Below are positions 34,210 through 42,438 of a stretch of DNA of 64,000 nucleotides, piece by piece. The stretch lies in contig JADKDM010000010.1 of the NCBI GenBank assembly GCA_016714565.1, forward strand, positions 190,511-254,510, written 5' to 3'. Position 1 is the stretch's first letter, and each line of letters opens with the position of its first letter. The position numbers and the translations under genes were made by a program. This DNA comes from Candidatus Villigracilis propinquus. Lineage in GTDB: Bacteria; Chloroflexota; Anaerolineae; Anaerolineales; Villigracilaceae. Below the pieces are notes generated by a model that ran no database searches, was not told where the DNA came from, and was given only the letters and a program-made list of their open reading frames with translations.

Positions 34210-34872
34210 CTACTTCTTGGCTGCGCCTTCTTCTTCTTTCTTACCGCGTTCCACACTAAGTCCGGGAGCGGCGGCTTCCACAGCGCCAGGAACAACAGCC
34301 GCCACATCAACAGCTTCCGTCTTCGGAGCGGCGGCGACGGCGATGGTTTCATCTTCGTCATTCAAAATGCGAATGGCATCGGAGATCGCCAGATCGCGGA
34401 CGCGAATGCTGTTACCAACCAGCGCGAGCGCGGCGATATCAATCGCAAGACGCTCGGGAAGATCGGTGGGCAAACATTCCACTTCGAGCTTTTCGATGTT
34501 CTTCACCAACACAGCGTTGTAATCCTTCACAGCACCGGAAACGCCCACGAATTCGAGGCGAACGGTCGCGCGGATTTTTTCTGTGAGATCCACAGCCATA
34601 AAATCAATGTGAGTGAGATTGCCCTTGATGAAGTTGCGCTGACGTTCGCGCACAAGTGCGGGGTATTCCTTGCCTTCCAGGTCAATTGTGACAAGGCTGG
34701 AAGAAGACAACTTGCTCATAACAAGGCTGGCAGCATGTGCTTCCAGCGAGATCGCAATCGGCTCCAGATGACGGCCATAGATCACCGCCGGTAATTGACC
34801 ATCACGGCGCATGGCTTTCACCTGCTTGCCGGTCACGTCACGTTTTACAGCTTTCAAAACTACTTTATCCAT
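34210..34872 (-). CDS. rplY: Ribosomal protein bL25 (CTC/TL5 form)
   Basis: About 220 residues. The 5S-rRNA-binding L25 domain is at the start (LKAVKRDVTGKQVKAMRRDG then QLPAVIYGRHLEPIAIS). The TL5/CTC C-terminal beta domain includes LPTDLPERLAIDIAALALV and VRDLAISDAIRILNDEDETI. A variable Ala/Glu/Lys-rich tail ends the protein. ATG 34872 with GAGGAG upstream is chosen; a longer frame from 34920 has a non-conserved extension. Confidence 0.93.
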   Translation of the reverse strand: MDKVVLKAVKRDVTGKQVKAMRRDGQLPAVIYGRHLEPIAISLEAHAASLVMSKLSSSSLVTIDLEGKEYPALVRERQRNFIKGNLTHIDFMAVDLTEKIRATVRLEFVGVSGAVKDYNAVLVKNIEKLEVECLPTDLPERLAIDIAALALVGNSIRVRDLAISDAIRILNDEDETIAVAAAPKTEAVDVAAVVPGAVEAAAPGLSVERGKKEEEGAAKK

Positions 34873-34968
34873 CGTTACTCCTCGGGCGCCTCTCACCGTG
34901 CGATTCACGGTTACCTTCACCCTATGAAATGATATTCTGAAAAGCGGCCACGCCGCTGAACATTCAAA

Positions 34969-35490
34969 TTATTTTTTACCGAACAACATGCGCCCCAATA
35001 AGAGCATGATGCCCGCAAACAAACCGCCGACCAACCCCGCGATCAATGCGCCGCGCGTATCGATCACTGTGATCACGTTGCCTTCCACTTTTGGCGATAA
35101 CAGGATAAGCGACTCAATGCGCTCGCCACGGACTTCACGTGCCGCCACAACGCCAGCGTACGCATTGCCGAACTCGACGCTTCCACCTACAACCACGCCT
35201 GCCTGCCCATTAATGGACATTGTCTCAGCCCGGGCAAATGCCACCCCACTCCCCTGCGTGGTAACTTCCTGTGCCTGCACCAACCCCAATGCCGACTGAC
35301 GAGACGTCACATTTGTTGCAGTTACATGTGCGCCCGCGCTCTGGCTCAATTCCACATCTTCAGACTGGATTGTCTGAGCGGCGCTCTGGTGCATTCGCAC
35401 CAACTCCGCTTTGACCATCTCCGCATTTACTTGAGAGAGATTGGCCACCTGCGGCTGCTCGGATTCTGTGATTTCGTTTTTATCTGCCAT
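34969..35490 (-). CDS. Repeat-rich membrane protein of unknown function
   Basis: 173 residues. Residues 20-135 are made of short Val/Ala/Ser/Gln-rich repeats with a hydrophobic residue every second position (VELSQSAGAHVTATNVTSRQ), suggesting a beta-solenoid. They are followed by VITVIDTRGALIAGL and a C-terminal helix, LVGGLFAGIMLLLGRMLF, ending in Lys-Lys. It would be a tail-anchored protein with the solenoid in the cytosol. The pattern resembles bactofilin-like solenoids only loosely. No function can be assigned. Confidence 0.6.
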   Translation of the reverse strand: MADKNEITESEQPQVANLSQVNAEMVKAELVRMHQSAAQTIQSEDVELSQSAGAHVTATNVTSRQSALGLVQAQEVTTQGSGVAFARAETMSINGQAGVVVGGSVEFGNAYAGVVAAREVRGERIESLILLSPKVEGNVITVIDTRGALIAGLVGGLFAGIMLLLGRMLFGKK

Positions 35491-35514
35491 GTATGCCTTT
35501 TTGCCTTGCGGCAG

Positions 35515-35540
35515 AAAACGCGCCTCCTCACGGAGGCGCG
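35515..35540 (-). terminator. Intrinsic terminator of the transporter-GNAT-HAMP operon
   Basis: CGCGCCTCC pairs with GGAGGCGCG (35519-35527 and 35532-35540) around a 4-nt loop; the minus strand continues with TTTTC. Confidence 0.8.
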
Positions 35541-35620
35541 ATAGTACGAACGGGTTGCATTTTATACGGTGGAAGGGGTTTCGTCAAGGAAAAAGCCCTC
35601 GGCGCCGCATAAAACAGCAG

Positions 35621-36697
35621 TTATTCCTTCTTGAAACGGTCCCGCATCCCCTTCACCTTGGACTGTAAATCCTGGAAGAAGTCGCTTTCCACGATTTCCT
35701 TCACCTGCTTATCCAGTTTGGAGCGATCCACCATGATCTCCAACTGTTGCACGCGGGCGCGCAGGGTCTTTTCACGTTGAGCCACCTTGCCCACCATGAC
35801 CTTGAATACGCCGGTGAGAGTATCAATCTCATCATGGAAGCTGCGGGGAGCGCCCGTCTCATCCTTCCATTCGTGGCTGTAATCGCCTTCCCCGATCTCC
35901 TTGGCCACACCAGCAAGGCCGATAATGGGACGGGTCAAAAATCCCGAAAGCCAGAACACCAAAAGGAAGATAAGAATATAGCTCAAGACGAAAGCAATAG
36001 CCCCGTTACGCAAAATATTCGCGCGAACCTCTTCGATATAACTTGCCTCAATATCAATACCAATGGCACCGATGGCGTTTCCATTGGCATCAATAATGGG
36101 CGCATACGAAGTGATCCAACTGCCAAAGCTGTCGGTATATGGCGTCCATGCGTCCACCTGAGCCGTCAACCCATTATGGATGTTTGACGAAGTTGATGTG
36201 TAACGCTGGCAAAACCGAAATCCGCCGCGCGGCTCACGAAAGTATCCCGTACTGCCAATGGCAATGATCTCGCCTTCATCAATGCCGTTTATGTAAGTGT
36301 AAATACGGGTCTGCGGCTCGATCTGCTGAACAGCCAATAGCCAGTTTTCATGTTCGATATACAGAGGATTATCTTCAGGGTAATACCCGTTCTCCTCTTT
36401 GGGGGTATCGGCGGTGGGTTTTTCAGGCGGACAGGCCGGGTTATTGGTACTTTCCTCTTCATAGAGTTTTACAAACCCTTCCGTGTCCATTCCCTTAATG
36501 GCGCCGTTCAGGGTTTGCTGAAGATCGGTTGTGATGGTCTCAAAAACACGCGCAGAGGTATATTGATAAAACCAGTAATAACTGGCCACAAACACCGGGG
36601 TGAAAATAAGAATAAATCCGATCCAGATCTTCAGGCGCAGGCTGAAAAAGCGTCCGGCTGGTTTTATTGGTTCTGTTCGTTGTTCGCTCATGGTCAT
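35621..36697 (-). CDS. Membrane sensor with extracytoplasmic domain and HAMP, no output domain
   Basis: About 358 residues. One helix at 25-45 (IWIGFILIFTPVFVASYYWF) and a second at about 238-260 bracket a Cache-like sensory domain (SYAPIIDANGNAIGAIGIDI is typical of its C-terminal half). A HAMP domain follows (LTRPIIGLAGVAKEIGEGDY then DEIDTLTGVFKVMVGKV), with a final coiled coil of about 55 residues. No kinase, cyclase or MCP domain is present. It may signal to a separate partner. GTG 36700 and ATG 36691 are alternative starts. It is the last gene of a three-gene operon. Confidence 0.8.
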   Translation of the reverse strand: MTMSEQRTEPIKPAGRFFSLRLKIWIGFILIFTPVFVASYYWFYQYTSARVFETITTDLQQTLNGAIKGMDTEGFVKLYEEESTNNPACPPEKPTADTPKEENGYYPEDNPLYIEHENWLLAVQQIEPQTRIYTYINGIDEGEIIAIGSTGYFREPRGGFRFCQRYTSTSSNIHNGLTAQVDAWTPYTDSFGSWITSYAPIIDANGNAIGAIGIDIEASYIEEVRANILRNGAIAFVLSYILIFLLVFWLSGFLTRPIIGLAGVAKEIGEGDYSHEWKDETGAPRSFHDEIDTLTGVFKVMVGKVAQREKTLRARVQQLEIMVDRSKLDKQVKEIVESDFFQDLQSKVKGMRDRFKKE

Positions 36698-36703
36698 CAC
36701 ATC

Positions 36704-37420
36704 CTATACATTAATGGTTTCAAGTACTTCAAGAACTACAGGGTGTTGCTCGGGCAAACCGTAATGGTCCACCAAAAATGCCTCTACAAAATTTATGATC
36801 ATTTCACGGTTATATATTTCCGTTTTTGCTTCCGGGTTCGGCAAAAAACCGATGTGCATAGGCGAGAAACGCGTATTCGCAAGTTCTTCCAAACGGCTGC
36901 GTCCTTCCACTTCGGGAGGAAAGATGGGCTCAACATATTTTAACGGTAATTGCACCAAACCGTTACGCATGTAGTGCTCCATCAGGCGATGGGGTTCCAC
37001 CTCGTTCACCATTCCATAAAGAGGCGGATCTCCTTTTTGTTTTGCATCACGTATCACTTGATGCAAACATTCATAAATAATGAACACCGCCAGCGTTTGG
37101 TCTGCGGCAATTACTTTCCGGAAAGCCGGGTCCACCGCAAGGGAATGAGCCAGACCGCAGCGCCGCCCGCGGACATAACGAAAGGTACGTAACCCTGCAG
37201 GTTGACCGTCCACCTCGACCAGCCAATAATGAACAATATGTCCTTCACGATGCTCATTGCCGAACCGGGCGCGCCGCCTCATTCTCGGGACGTAATGCTG
37301 ATACTGCGGAAATAGTTTTGCATACAGCCCGAGCATTTTTTCAATTCGATCCGTGTCGCCTGAACCAAGAAGTTCATAAATGGCAACATTTCCCGCCTCT
37401 CTTACAGGATTCAACGACAT
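36704..37420 (-). CDS. GNAT-like acetyltransferase family protein
   Basis: 238 residues. IVHYWLVEVDGQPAGLRTFR, then LAHSLAVDPAFRK, and FIIYECLHQVIRDAKQ, followed by GMVNEVEPHRLMEHYMRNGL, give the order of strands and helices of a GNAT fold. The acetyl-CoA P-loop is not well conserved, so activity is uncertain. Its ATG overlaps the transporter stop (TAATG), and the HAMP sensor follows within 7 nt, indicating one operon. The substrate is unknown. Confidence 0.55.
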   Translation of the reverse strand: MSLNPVREAGNVAIYELLGSGDTDRIEKMLGLYAKLFPQYQHYVPRMRRRARFGNEHREGHIVHYWLVEVDGQPAGLRTFRYVRGRRCGLAHSLAVDPAFRKVIAADQTLAVFIIYECLHQVIRDAKQKGDPPLYGMVNEVEPHRLMEHYMRNGLVQLPLKYVEPIFPPEVEGRSRLEELANTRFSPMHIGFLPNPEAKTEIYNREMIINFVEAFLVDHYGLPEQHPVVLEVLETINV

Positions 37421-38763
37421 TACTTATCACCCTCTCCAAAATCCAATTTATCCAAAACACTGGCCCCGCGTGTACGGCGTTTCAATTGCCAGTTTAACAT
37501 ACTCTGTTCATACGTGGCGCGCACCCGAAATGAGGCAAATACTGCCAGCAGGGCAACGACAACGCCAATTCCAAGGTAGATGAGCGAGTACTGGTCTCGA
37601 ACGAGGCCAAATTTCAAACCAAGAGTGATGACAGCAAATGCCACTAAACTTCCTATGATCGTCCCGCCGGAAGGAAGGTAACTGTCAATAAACATGCTAA
37701 CGCGTCCACGCTTTTCGTTCGGGACCATTGCCTGAAATGCCTTGCGCGTTGAAAGGTCCACCGTGTCATAGGTCACACGCGAAACGCCTTGCGCGGCTGC
37801 ACTGCTTACATAACCGGGAATAAAGAAATTCGCGATGATGGAACCCAGCATTACAAAAGGCTGGATGAGGAAACTGCGCTTCAAAGAGATGCGCTCAATG
37901 ATCTTTGCAGAGACGCCTTGCACAAAGATCGAAACGAAGGCGATGATCAGATTGTATTGAGCGTAAAAGGATTGAAAGCCGCTTCCGAGATCAAGTTTGG
38001 CATCAGATAATACATCGTAGAGGAGGATGGTCATCACACTTCCGGCGGCCAGCATTCCCAAGGCCGACCACGCAAACGCCGGAACGGTTTTAATGAACTC
38101 CCAGCCTTCTGTAAGGGTTTCTTTCATTGAATCTTGTTTGCCGCTTGGCGGAGCGAGCTTCACCGTCCGCAGGCGGGTTTGTGCGATCAGAAAGGCGATG
38201 AAAAATATTGAGGCGTTGAGTAATAATAATTTGACGGGACCAAATCCCAGCTTGGCATCGATCGCGCCGATCCCCAGGCCAATGATGGTGCCGAAAAAGG
38301 CGAAATTCGCAATGATCGGCATAATGCGGCGTCCTGTTGCGGGGTCGTAAATATCATTGACGAGGATCCAAAAAACGACAGGGAAGAAGCGCCACTGCTG
38401 GTCATTCAGCAGATAAATCAATGTGTAACTGACTGGTTTTGGGAAGGAATTGGAGAGAAAGGTCAAGGGCAGGACGGCGTACAGAATCACAAAAACAAGC
38501 AATACGCCTGCCAAAAGTTTGATGCGGTCAAAACGGTCCACGATGAGGGATTGAATGCCGGTTGCCAGAATCAACAAAACCATGTCAATTGCCCAAACCA
38601 GCAGAATGTAATGGTCTTTCACTTCCGCCAAAAAACCGCTGACGGATACGACTTTTGTGATGCCCATGGCCGCATAGTTCGCAAATAAAATAAAGCCGAG
38701 GGAAAAAACCAACCCCGACTCACCGGTGCGTAGCGGAATCCACTGTCTCAAACGATCTATCAT
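37420..38763 (-). CDS. Major-facilitator-like or nucleotide-translocase-like transporter
   Basis: 447 residues with about 12 predicted helices (for example LVWAIDMVLLILATGIQSLI and FAFFGTIIGLGIGAI). The signature DLSTRKAFQAMVPNEKRGRV and the overall layout resemble the ATP/ADP-carrier-related (Npt/TlcA-like) branch of bacterial MFS proteins, although those residues are not proof of nucleotide transport. An SD-like GAGGC is found upstream. It heads the operon with the GNAT-like protein and the HAMP sensor. Confidence 0.65.
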   Translation of the reverse strand: MIDRLRQWIPLRTGESGLVFSLGFILFANYAAMGITKVVSVSGFLAEVKDHYILLVWAIDMVLLILATGIQSLIVDRFDRIKLLAGVLLVFVILYAVLPLTFLSNSFPKPVSYTLIYLLNDQQWRFFPVVFWILVNDIYDPATGRRIMPIIANFAFFGTIIGLGIGAIDAKLGFGPVKLLLLNASIFFIAFLIAQTRLRTVKLAPPSGKQDSMKETLTEGWEFIKTVPAFAWSALGMLAAGSVMTILLYDVLSDAKLDLGSGFQSFYAQYNLIIAFVSIFVQGVSAKIIERISLKRSFLIQPFVMLGSIIANFFIPGYVSSAAAQGVSRVTYDTVDLSTRKAFQAMVPNEKRGRVSMFIDSYLPSGGTIIGSLVAFAVITLGLKFGLVRDQYSLIYLGIGVVVALLAVFASFRVRATYEQSMLNWQLKRRTRGASVLDKLDFGEGDK

Positions 38764-38800
38764 GCAATGCCTCTACAACTGTATTTATATTTTATGGTTT

Positions 38801-38951
38801 TCAGGAAGCTGCCTGAGTATATTTTTCAGGATCGTTTTCAAAAGAGACCTTGCAGCCGGGGAGCAAAATAGTAGGTTTTGCCTTTGTATTCGGATTTCCA
38901 CTGCGCTGTTGCTGGGTCAACTTCCATTTTGCAGACCGGGTCGATTTCCAT
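38801..38951 (-). CDS. Small YHS-domain protein, one frameshift
   Basis: A gene of about 50 codons. It begins MEIDPVCKMEVDPATAQWKS and continues EYKGKTYYF in one frame. After a one-base shift in the TTTTGCTCCCC region (about 38867) it continues with PGCKVSFENDPEKYTQAAS to a stop at 38801. This is the YHS pattern (DPVCxMxV ... YYFCSxxCKxxFxxDPxxY), found in heavy-metal-related proteins and P-type ATPases. It may bind copper or another soft metal. It lies alone, about 40 nt upstream of the transporter gene. Confidence 0.75.
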
Positions 38952-39091
38952 GAACACTCTCCAGAAAATTTTGTATCGCGAGTATACCTGATAATAGTTG
39001 TACAACAAATATAAATAGGGTTACGGAAACGGATATTGACCCTCATTTACACAGGGAGCCCTAAACGAGTGAATTTTTCTTTTCCCGGCGA

Positions 39092-39592
39092 CTATTCCTC
39101 ATATCCATCGATCAAACCTTTTACGCCGAATTGTTTTTCATACAGGATCAGCAACTCTCCTGCTTTTCGTCTAAACTCCAAATCGGTGTTTTCTGAATCC
39201 TCCAAATGAGCAACCAGCCGCTCGCGGAAATTATTACTGCGCGAATCCGGCAAAAGCATTTTCAACTCTTTGATCATGACTTTGGCTTGTTCAATAACTT
39301 CCAATGCCTCGGGCAATGGAGTGCTTTCATCGATGACCTGCTTGAGTAGTTTGCATTTATAGGTACGGCAGGCATGTGGATAATCGGACGAAGTGTGGAT
39401 CGGACATTTGCCCGCCCACAGCGGACAAGGTAAACCGAACCCGCGGTTTTCAGGTTCGACTCCGAGCACGTTCAGACCCAAACCGCGAACAGTTTGCACT
39501 TCAACAGACTTGAGCTTTGCCCATAAAAATAAATGCCCCGTGCAGCAGAGCCCACAGGATGTGCAAAGAAGGCTGGCAGGGGAATCAGTCAT
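39092..39592 (-). CDS. Cysteine-cluster (YkgJ-type) protein
   Basis: 166 residues. The N-terminus has LCTSCGLCCTG, followed by GLPCPLWAGKCPIHTSSDYP and HACRTYKCKLL. This is the CxxCxxCC ... C ... C pattern of the zinc/iron-chelating YkgJ (DUF/UPF0153) family. The C-terminal 70 residues are helical. Metal binding is expected, but the physiological role of the family is unknown. It has no Shine-Dalgarno but a -10 box 7 nt upstream. Confidence 0.75.
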   Translation of the reverse strand: MTDSPASLLCTSCGLCCTGHLFLWAKLKSVEVQTVRGLGLNVLGVEPENRGFGLPCPLWAGKCPIHTSSDYPHACRTYKCKLLKQVIDESTPLPEALEVIEQAKVMIKELKMLLPDSRSNNFRERLVAHLEDSENTDLEFRRKAGELLILYEKQFGVKGLIDGYEE

Positions 39593-39599
39593 ACAGAGG

Positions 39600-39605
39600 G
39601 TTATA
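39600..39605 (-). promoter_or_regulatory. -10 box for a leaderless transcript of the Cys-cluster gene
   Basis: TATAAC on the minus strand (39605-39600) ends exactly 7 nt before the ATG at 39592. Confidence 0.55.
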
Positions 39606-39749
39606 CCAAAGATCTAGAAAACAGGATCAACTTTCATTAAGAAGAGTGTAGCGCAAAACTATCGGTACCTATGCTCCCGGCGCAGGGAGCGCTCAAGGGT
39701 TGATGAGTGGACAATTATTAACAAGAATAATCCACGCTAACAAAGTCGA

Positions 39750-42338
39750 TCAGGGCATGGTTGTAAAAGTGGGTGTCCGCATCGGGCTAGGCGTGATTGT
39801 GGGAGTAAATGTTTCAGTGGGAATGAGTGTAGGTGATGTGATGAGTATAGGTCCAGGCTCTGGTTCAATTGGCATTTCAGGGCAAACTGCTTGATATGGC
39901 AACGTAGCACCAATATATTGTTGCCATTCTATACGAGTAAGATTACGAGTTACTCGCGAACAGGCATCAGCAATTAGATCTTCTGAACGCCATTTCCACA
40001 CACGAACGTCACCCATATAGCTGCCAGAGGAAACATATCGGCCATCAGATGTGAAAGCAACAGACCTTACATTATGGTGTGTCATACGGGCAATTTCCTG
40101 GCCTGTGGGAAATTCCCATATACGTACAGTCTTTTCTCCTCCTGAGACAATATACTTTCCATCTGGGCTGAAGGAAACAGAGGAAATTCCATCAGTAGGT
40201 GTTAGCCGGGCAATTTCTTTGCCAGTGGAAACTTCCCATATTCTAGCGCTATAGCCTCCTCCCGAGACAATATACTTTCCATCTGGGCTAAATGCGGCGG
40301 AAGAAACTACGTCGTCGTGAATCATGCGAGCAATTTCATTCCCCGTGGAAATTTCAAACACACGAACACTCAATTGTCCCGTTGAAACAAGATACCTCCC
40401 GTCCGAACTAAAGGCAATTGAGCTTATATATTCACTATCAAATGGCAGCTTGATAAATTCCTTCCCCGTGGAAGCATCCCATACTTGGATAACATAGTCA
40501 TAGCCACCCGAGGCTATATATTTTGCATCAGGGCTGAAAGCAATGGAAGCTGCTGAACTATCATCGGCTACATGGGTGATTTCCTGCTTAGTGGCTATGT
40601 CCCAAACCGAGTATGCACTGTTGCGAATTACAAGGGCCAGGTATCTTCCATCAAGACTCATATCAACGGCATCTACGTAACCTCGCGCCCCAGGAGGATT
40701 AAAGAATTCATTACCTGTAGAAATATTCCATACGCGGACAATCCCATCTTGGCTGCTTGAGGCTACATATTTGCCGTCGGAGCTAAAGTCAAGGGAAGTC
40801 ACATTTTTATCATGATGAATCTTGCGAACATTTTCCTGGTCTGTTGCCTGCCAAACATGGAAATTCCCATTGGCTCCTGAGACAACATATTTATTATCAG
40901 GGCTAATAGCAATAGAAGTCACGACGTTACCATGCTCCATGCGGGTAATTTCTTTTCCCGTGGCAACGTCCCAAACCCGAGCAGTCCTACTACCTCCGGT
41001 AATCAAATATTGCCCATCAGAACTGAAGTAGGCAAAAAACATGCCATCATAAGGAGTTATGTGAGAAATTTCCCTGCCTATGGATGCATCAAACAACCGT
41101 GCGCTGTTCGAGCCAATGAGAAATAGATATTTGTCATCAGCGCTGAAGGCAACTGAAGACATATAATTATCATGTTTTATTCGATAGATTTCATTCCCTG
41201 AGGCAATATCCCATACGCGGGCAGTATCGTCCGTACTTGCCGAGACAATGCGTCTTCCATTCGGACTGAATGCAACTGACGTCACAATACCATTTTGCTT
41301 CATGGAAATGATTTCTTTTCCACTAGAGATGTCCCACACTCGAACAAGCGACTCTTTGCAATAACCGTCTCTCGTCTGGTCGTCACATCCACCTGAGACA
41401 ATGTACTTCCCATCAAAACTAAATGCAACAGATGTCACATAATAGTTATGTTTTAAACGGGCAAGTTCTACACCGGTGAAAGCATCCCACACCCGAGCAA
41501 AACTATCTTCGCACTGATGCCAGGAATTATAGGGTTTTCCACATGAAAGTATGTATTTTCCATCAGGGCTGAAAGTAACAAAACCCACCAAACTATCGCT
41601 CTCGATACGGGCAATTTCATGTCCTGTGAAAGCATCCCATACACGAGCAGATCCGTGACTGCATGAATAGCCTTCCTGTTTGTCACAACCACCAGAAACC
41701 ACGTACAGCCCATTAGGACTAAAGGCAACGGAATATACTTGATGGCCATGCACCATATTAGCAATCTCTTTTCCTGTTTCAGCCTCCCAAACGCTGGCGA
41801 ATTCGCCTCCTCCCGAAACCACGTACTTACCATTAGGGCTAAAGGCAGCAGATGTCAAATACCCCGAATGTTTCATTTGAGAAATTGGATAGGCAAGCGT
41901 ACTGTCCTGTAAGACTTGTGCTGCTTCACCTGATGGGACCATGCGCATGGATTGAATTGCCAGCAAAACAGCGGTCTCTTGTTCTCCATCTAGAGTTGAA
42001 AATATTTTTTGTGACTGAGACGCGAGTTGAAGGGCGCGGGCAGTTTGAGCCTGATTCTGCGCTTCAAGACCTTTGGCATCAGCTGTTCCCAACTTTATGA
42101 CCACGTGATAAAAATTCGATTGCGCTGTTGCCGCCTCTGACCTGGCCCGACTGTTATTGACCCACCCAAGGCTGCCGAGAATCAAAAAGAGCGCCACCGC
42201 AATAAACAAAGCAATCACTATCCATCGCAGTTTTCTTTCACGCATTTCTCCGCTGGCAAGACCTTGCTTGAGCAGGTCTATTTCATCTTGCTTTGCTGTT
42301 TTATAAAGAATCGGTTTTTGTGCTTTTTTGCCTTTCAT
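39750..42338 (-). CDS. Membrane-anchored WD40 protein with about 15 repeats
   Basis: 862 residues, frame intact. One helix near residues 38-60 (IVIALFIAVALFLILGSLGW) follows a basic N-terminus. A helical stretch (TARALQLASQSQKIF) precedes about 15 WD repeats (ARVWDAFTGHEIARI type), enough for two seven-bladed propellers. It ends in the conserved CSRVTRNLTRIEWQQYI segment and a Thr/Pro-rich tail. The architecture equals the C-terminal part of large bacterial NTPase-WD40 (STAND-like) receptors, but no NTPase or effector domain is present. It is probably a protein-interaction scaffold with the propellers outside the membrane (inference). GGGAG lies upstream of the ATG. Confidence 0.8.
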   Translation of the reverse strand: MKGKKAQKPILYKTAKQDEIDLLKQGLASGEMRERKLRWIVIALFIAVALFLILGSLGWVNNSRARSEAATAQSNFYHVVIKLGTADAKGLEAQNQAQTARALQLASQSQKIFSTLDGEQETAVLLAIQSMRMVPSGEAAQVLQDSTLAYPISQMKHSGYLTSAAFSPNGKYVVSGGGEFASVWEAETGKEIANMVHGHQVYSVAFSPNGLYVVSGGCDKQEGYSCSHGSARVWDAFTGHEIARIESDSLVGFVTFSPDGKYILSCGKPYNSWHQCEDSFARVWDAFTGVELARLKHNYYVTSVAFSFDGKYIVSGGCDDQTRDGYCKESLVRVWDISSGKEIISMKQNGIVTSVAFSPNGRRIVSASTDDTARVWDIASGNEIYRIKHDNYMSSVAFSADDKYLFLIGSNSARLFDASIGREISHITPYDGMFFAYFSSDGQYLITGGSRTARVWDVATGKEITRMEHGNVVTSIAISPDNKYVVSGANGNFHVWQATDQENVRKIHHDKNVTSLDFSSDGKYVASSSQDGIVRVWNISTGNEFFNPPGARGYVDAVDMSLDGRYLALVIRNSAYSVWDIATKQEITHVADDSSAASIAFSPDAKYIASGGYDYVIQVWDASTGKEFIKLPFDSEYISSIAFSSDGRYLVSTGQLSVRVFEISTGNEIARMIHDDVVSSAAFSPDGKYIVSGGGYSARIWEVSTGKEIARLTPTDGISSVSFSPDGKYIVSGGEKTVRIWEFPTGQEIARMTHHNVRSVAFTSDGRYVSSGSYMGDVRVWKWRSEDLIADACSRVTRNLTRIEWQQYIGATLPYQAVCPEMPIEPEPGPILITSPTLIPTETFTPTITPSPMRTPTFTTMP

Positions 42339-42395
42339 GTTTTATCTCCCAAAATAGCACACCCGCATCTTCTGATGAGTTGATTGATTATGGCA

Positions 42396-42435
42396 AGTTC
42401 AGTCCCAAAGGTCTGACAACCCTTGGGACTGAACT
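42396..42435. other. 13-bp hairpin after the aldehyde oxidoreductase gene
   Basis: 42396-42408 pairs perfectly with 42423-42435. It lies 3 nt past the AOR stop on the minus strand. It has no clear T-run, so it may be a 3' stabilising hairpin or a weak terminator. Confidence 0.5.
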
Positions 42436-42438
42436 CTT

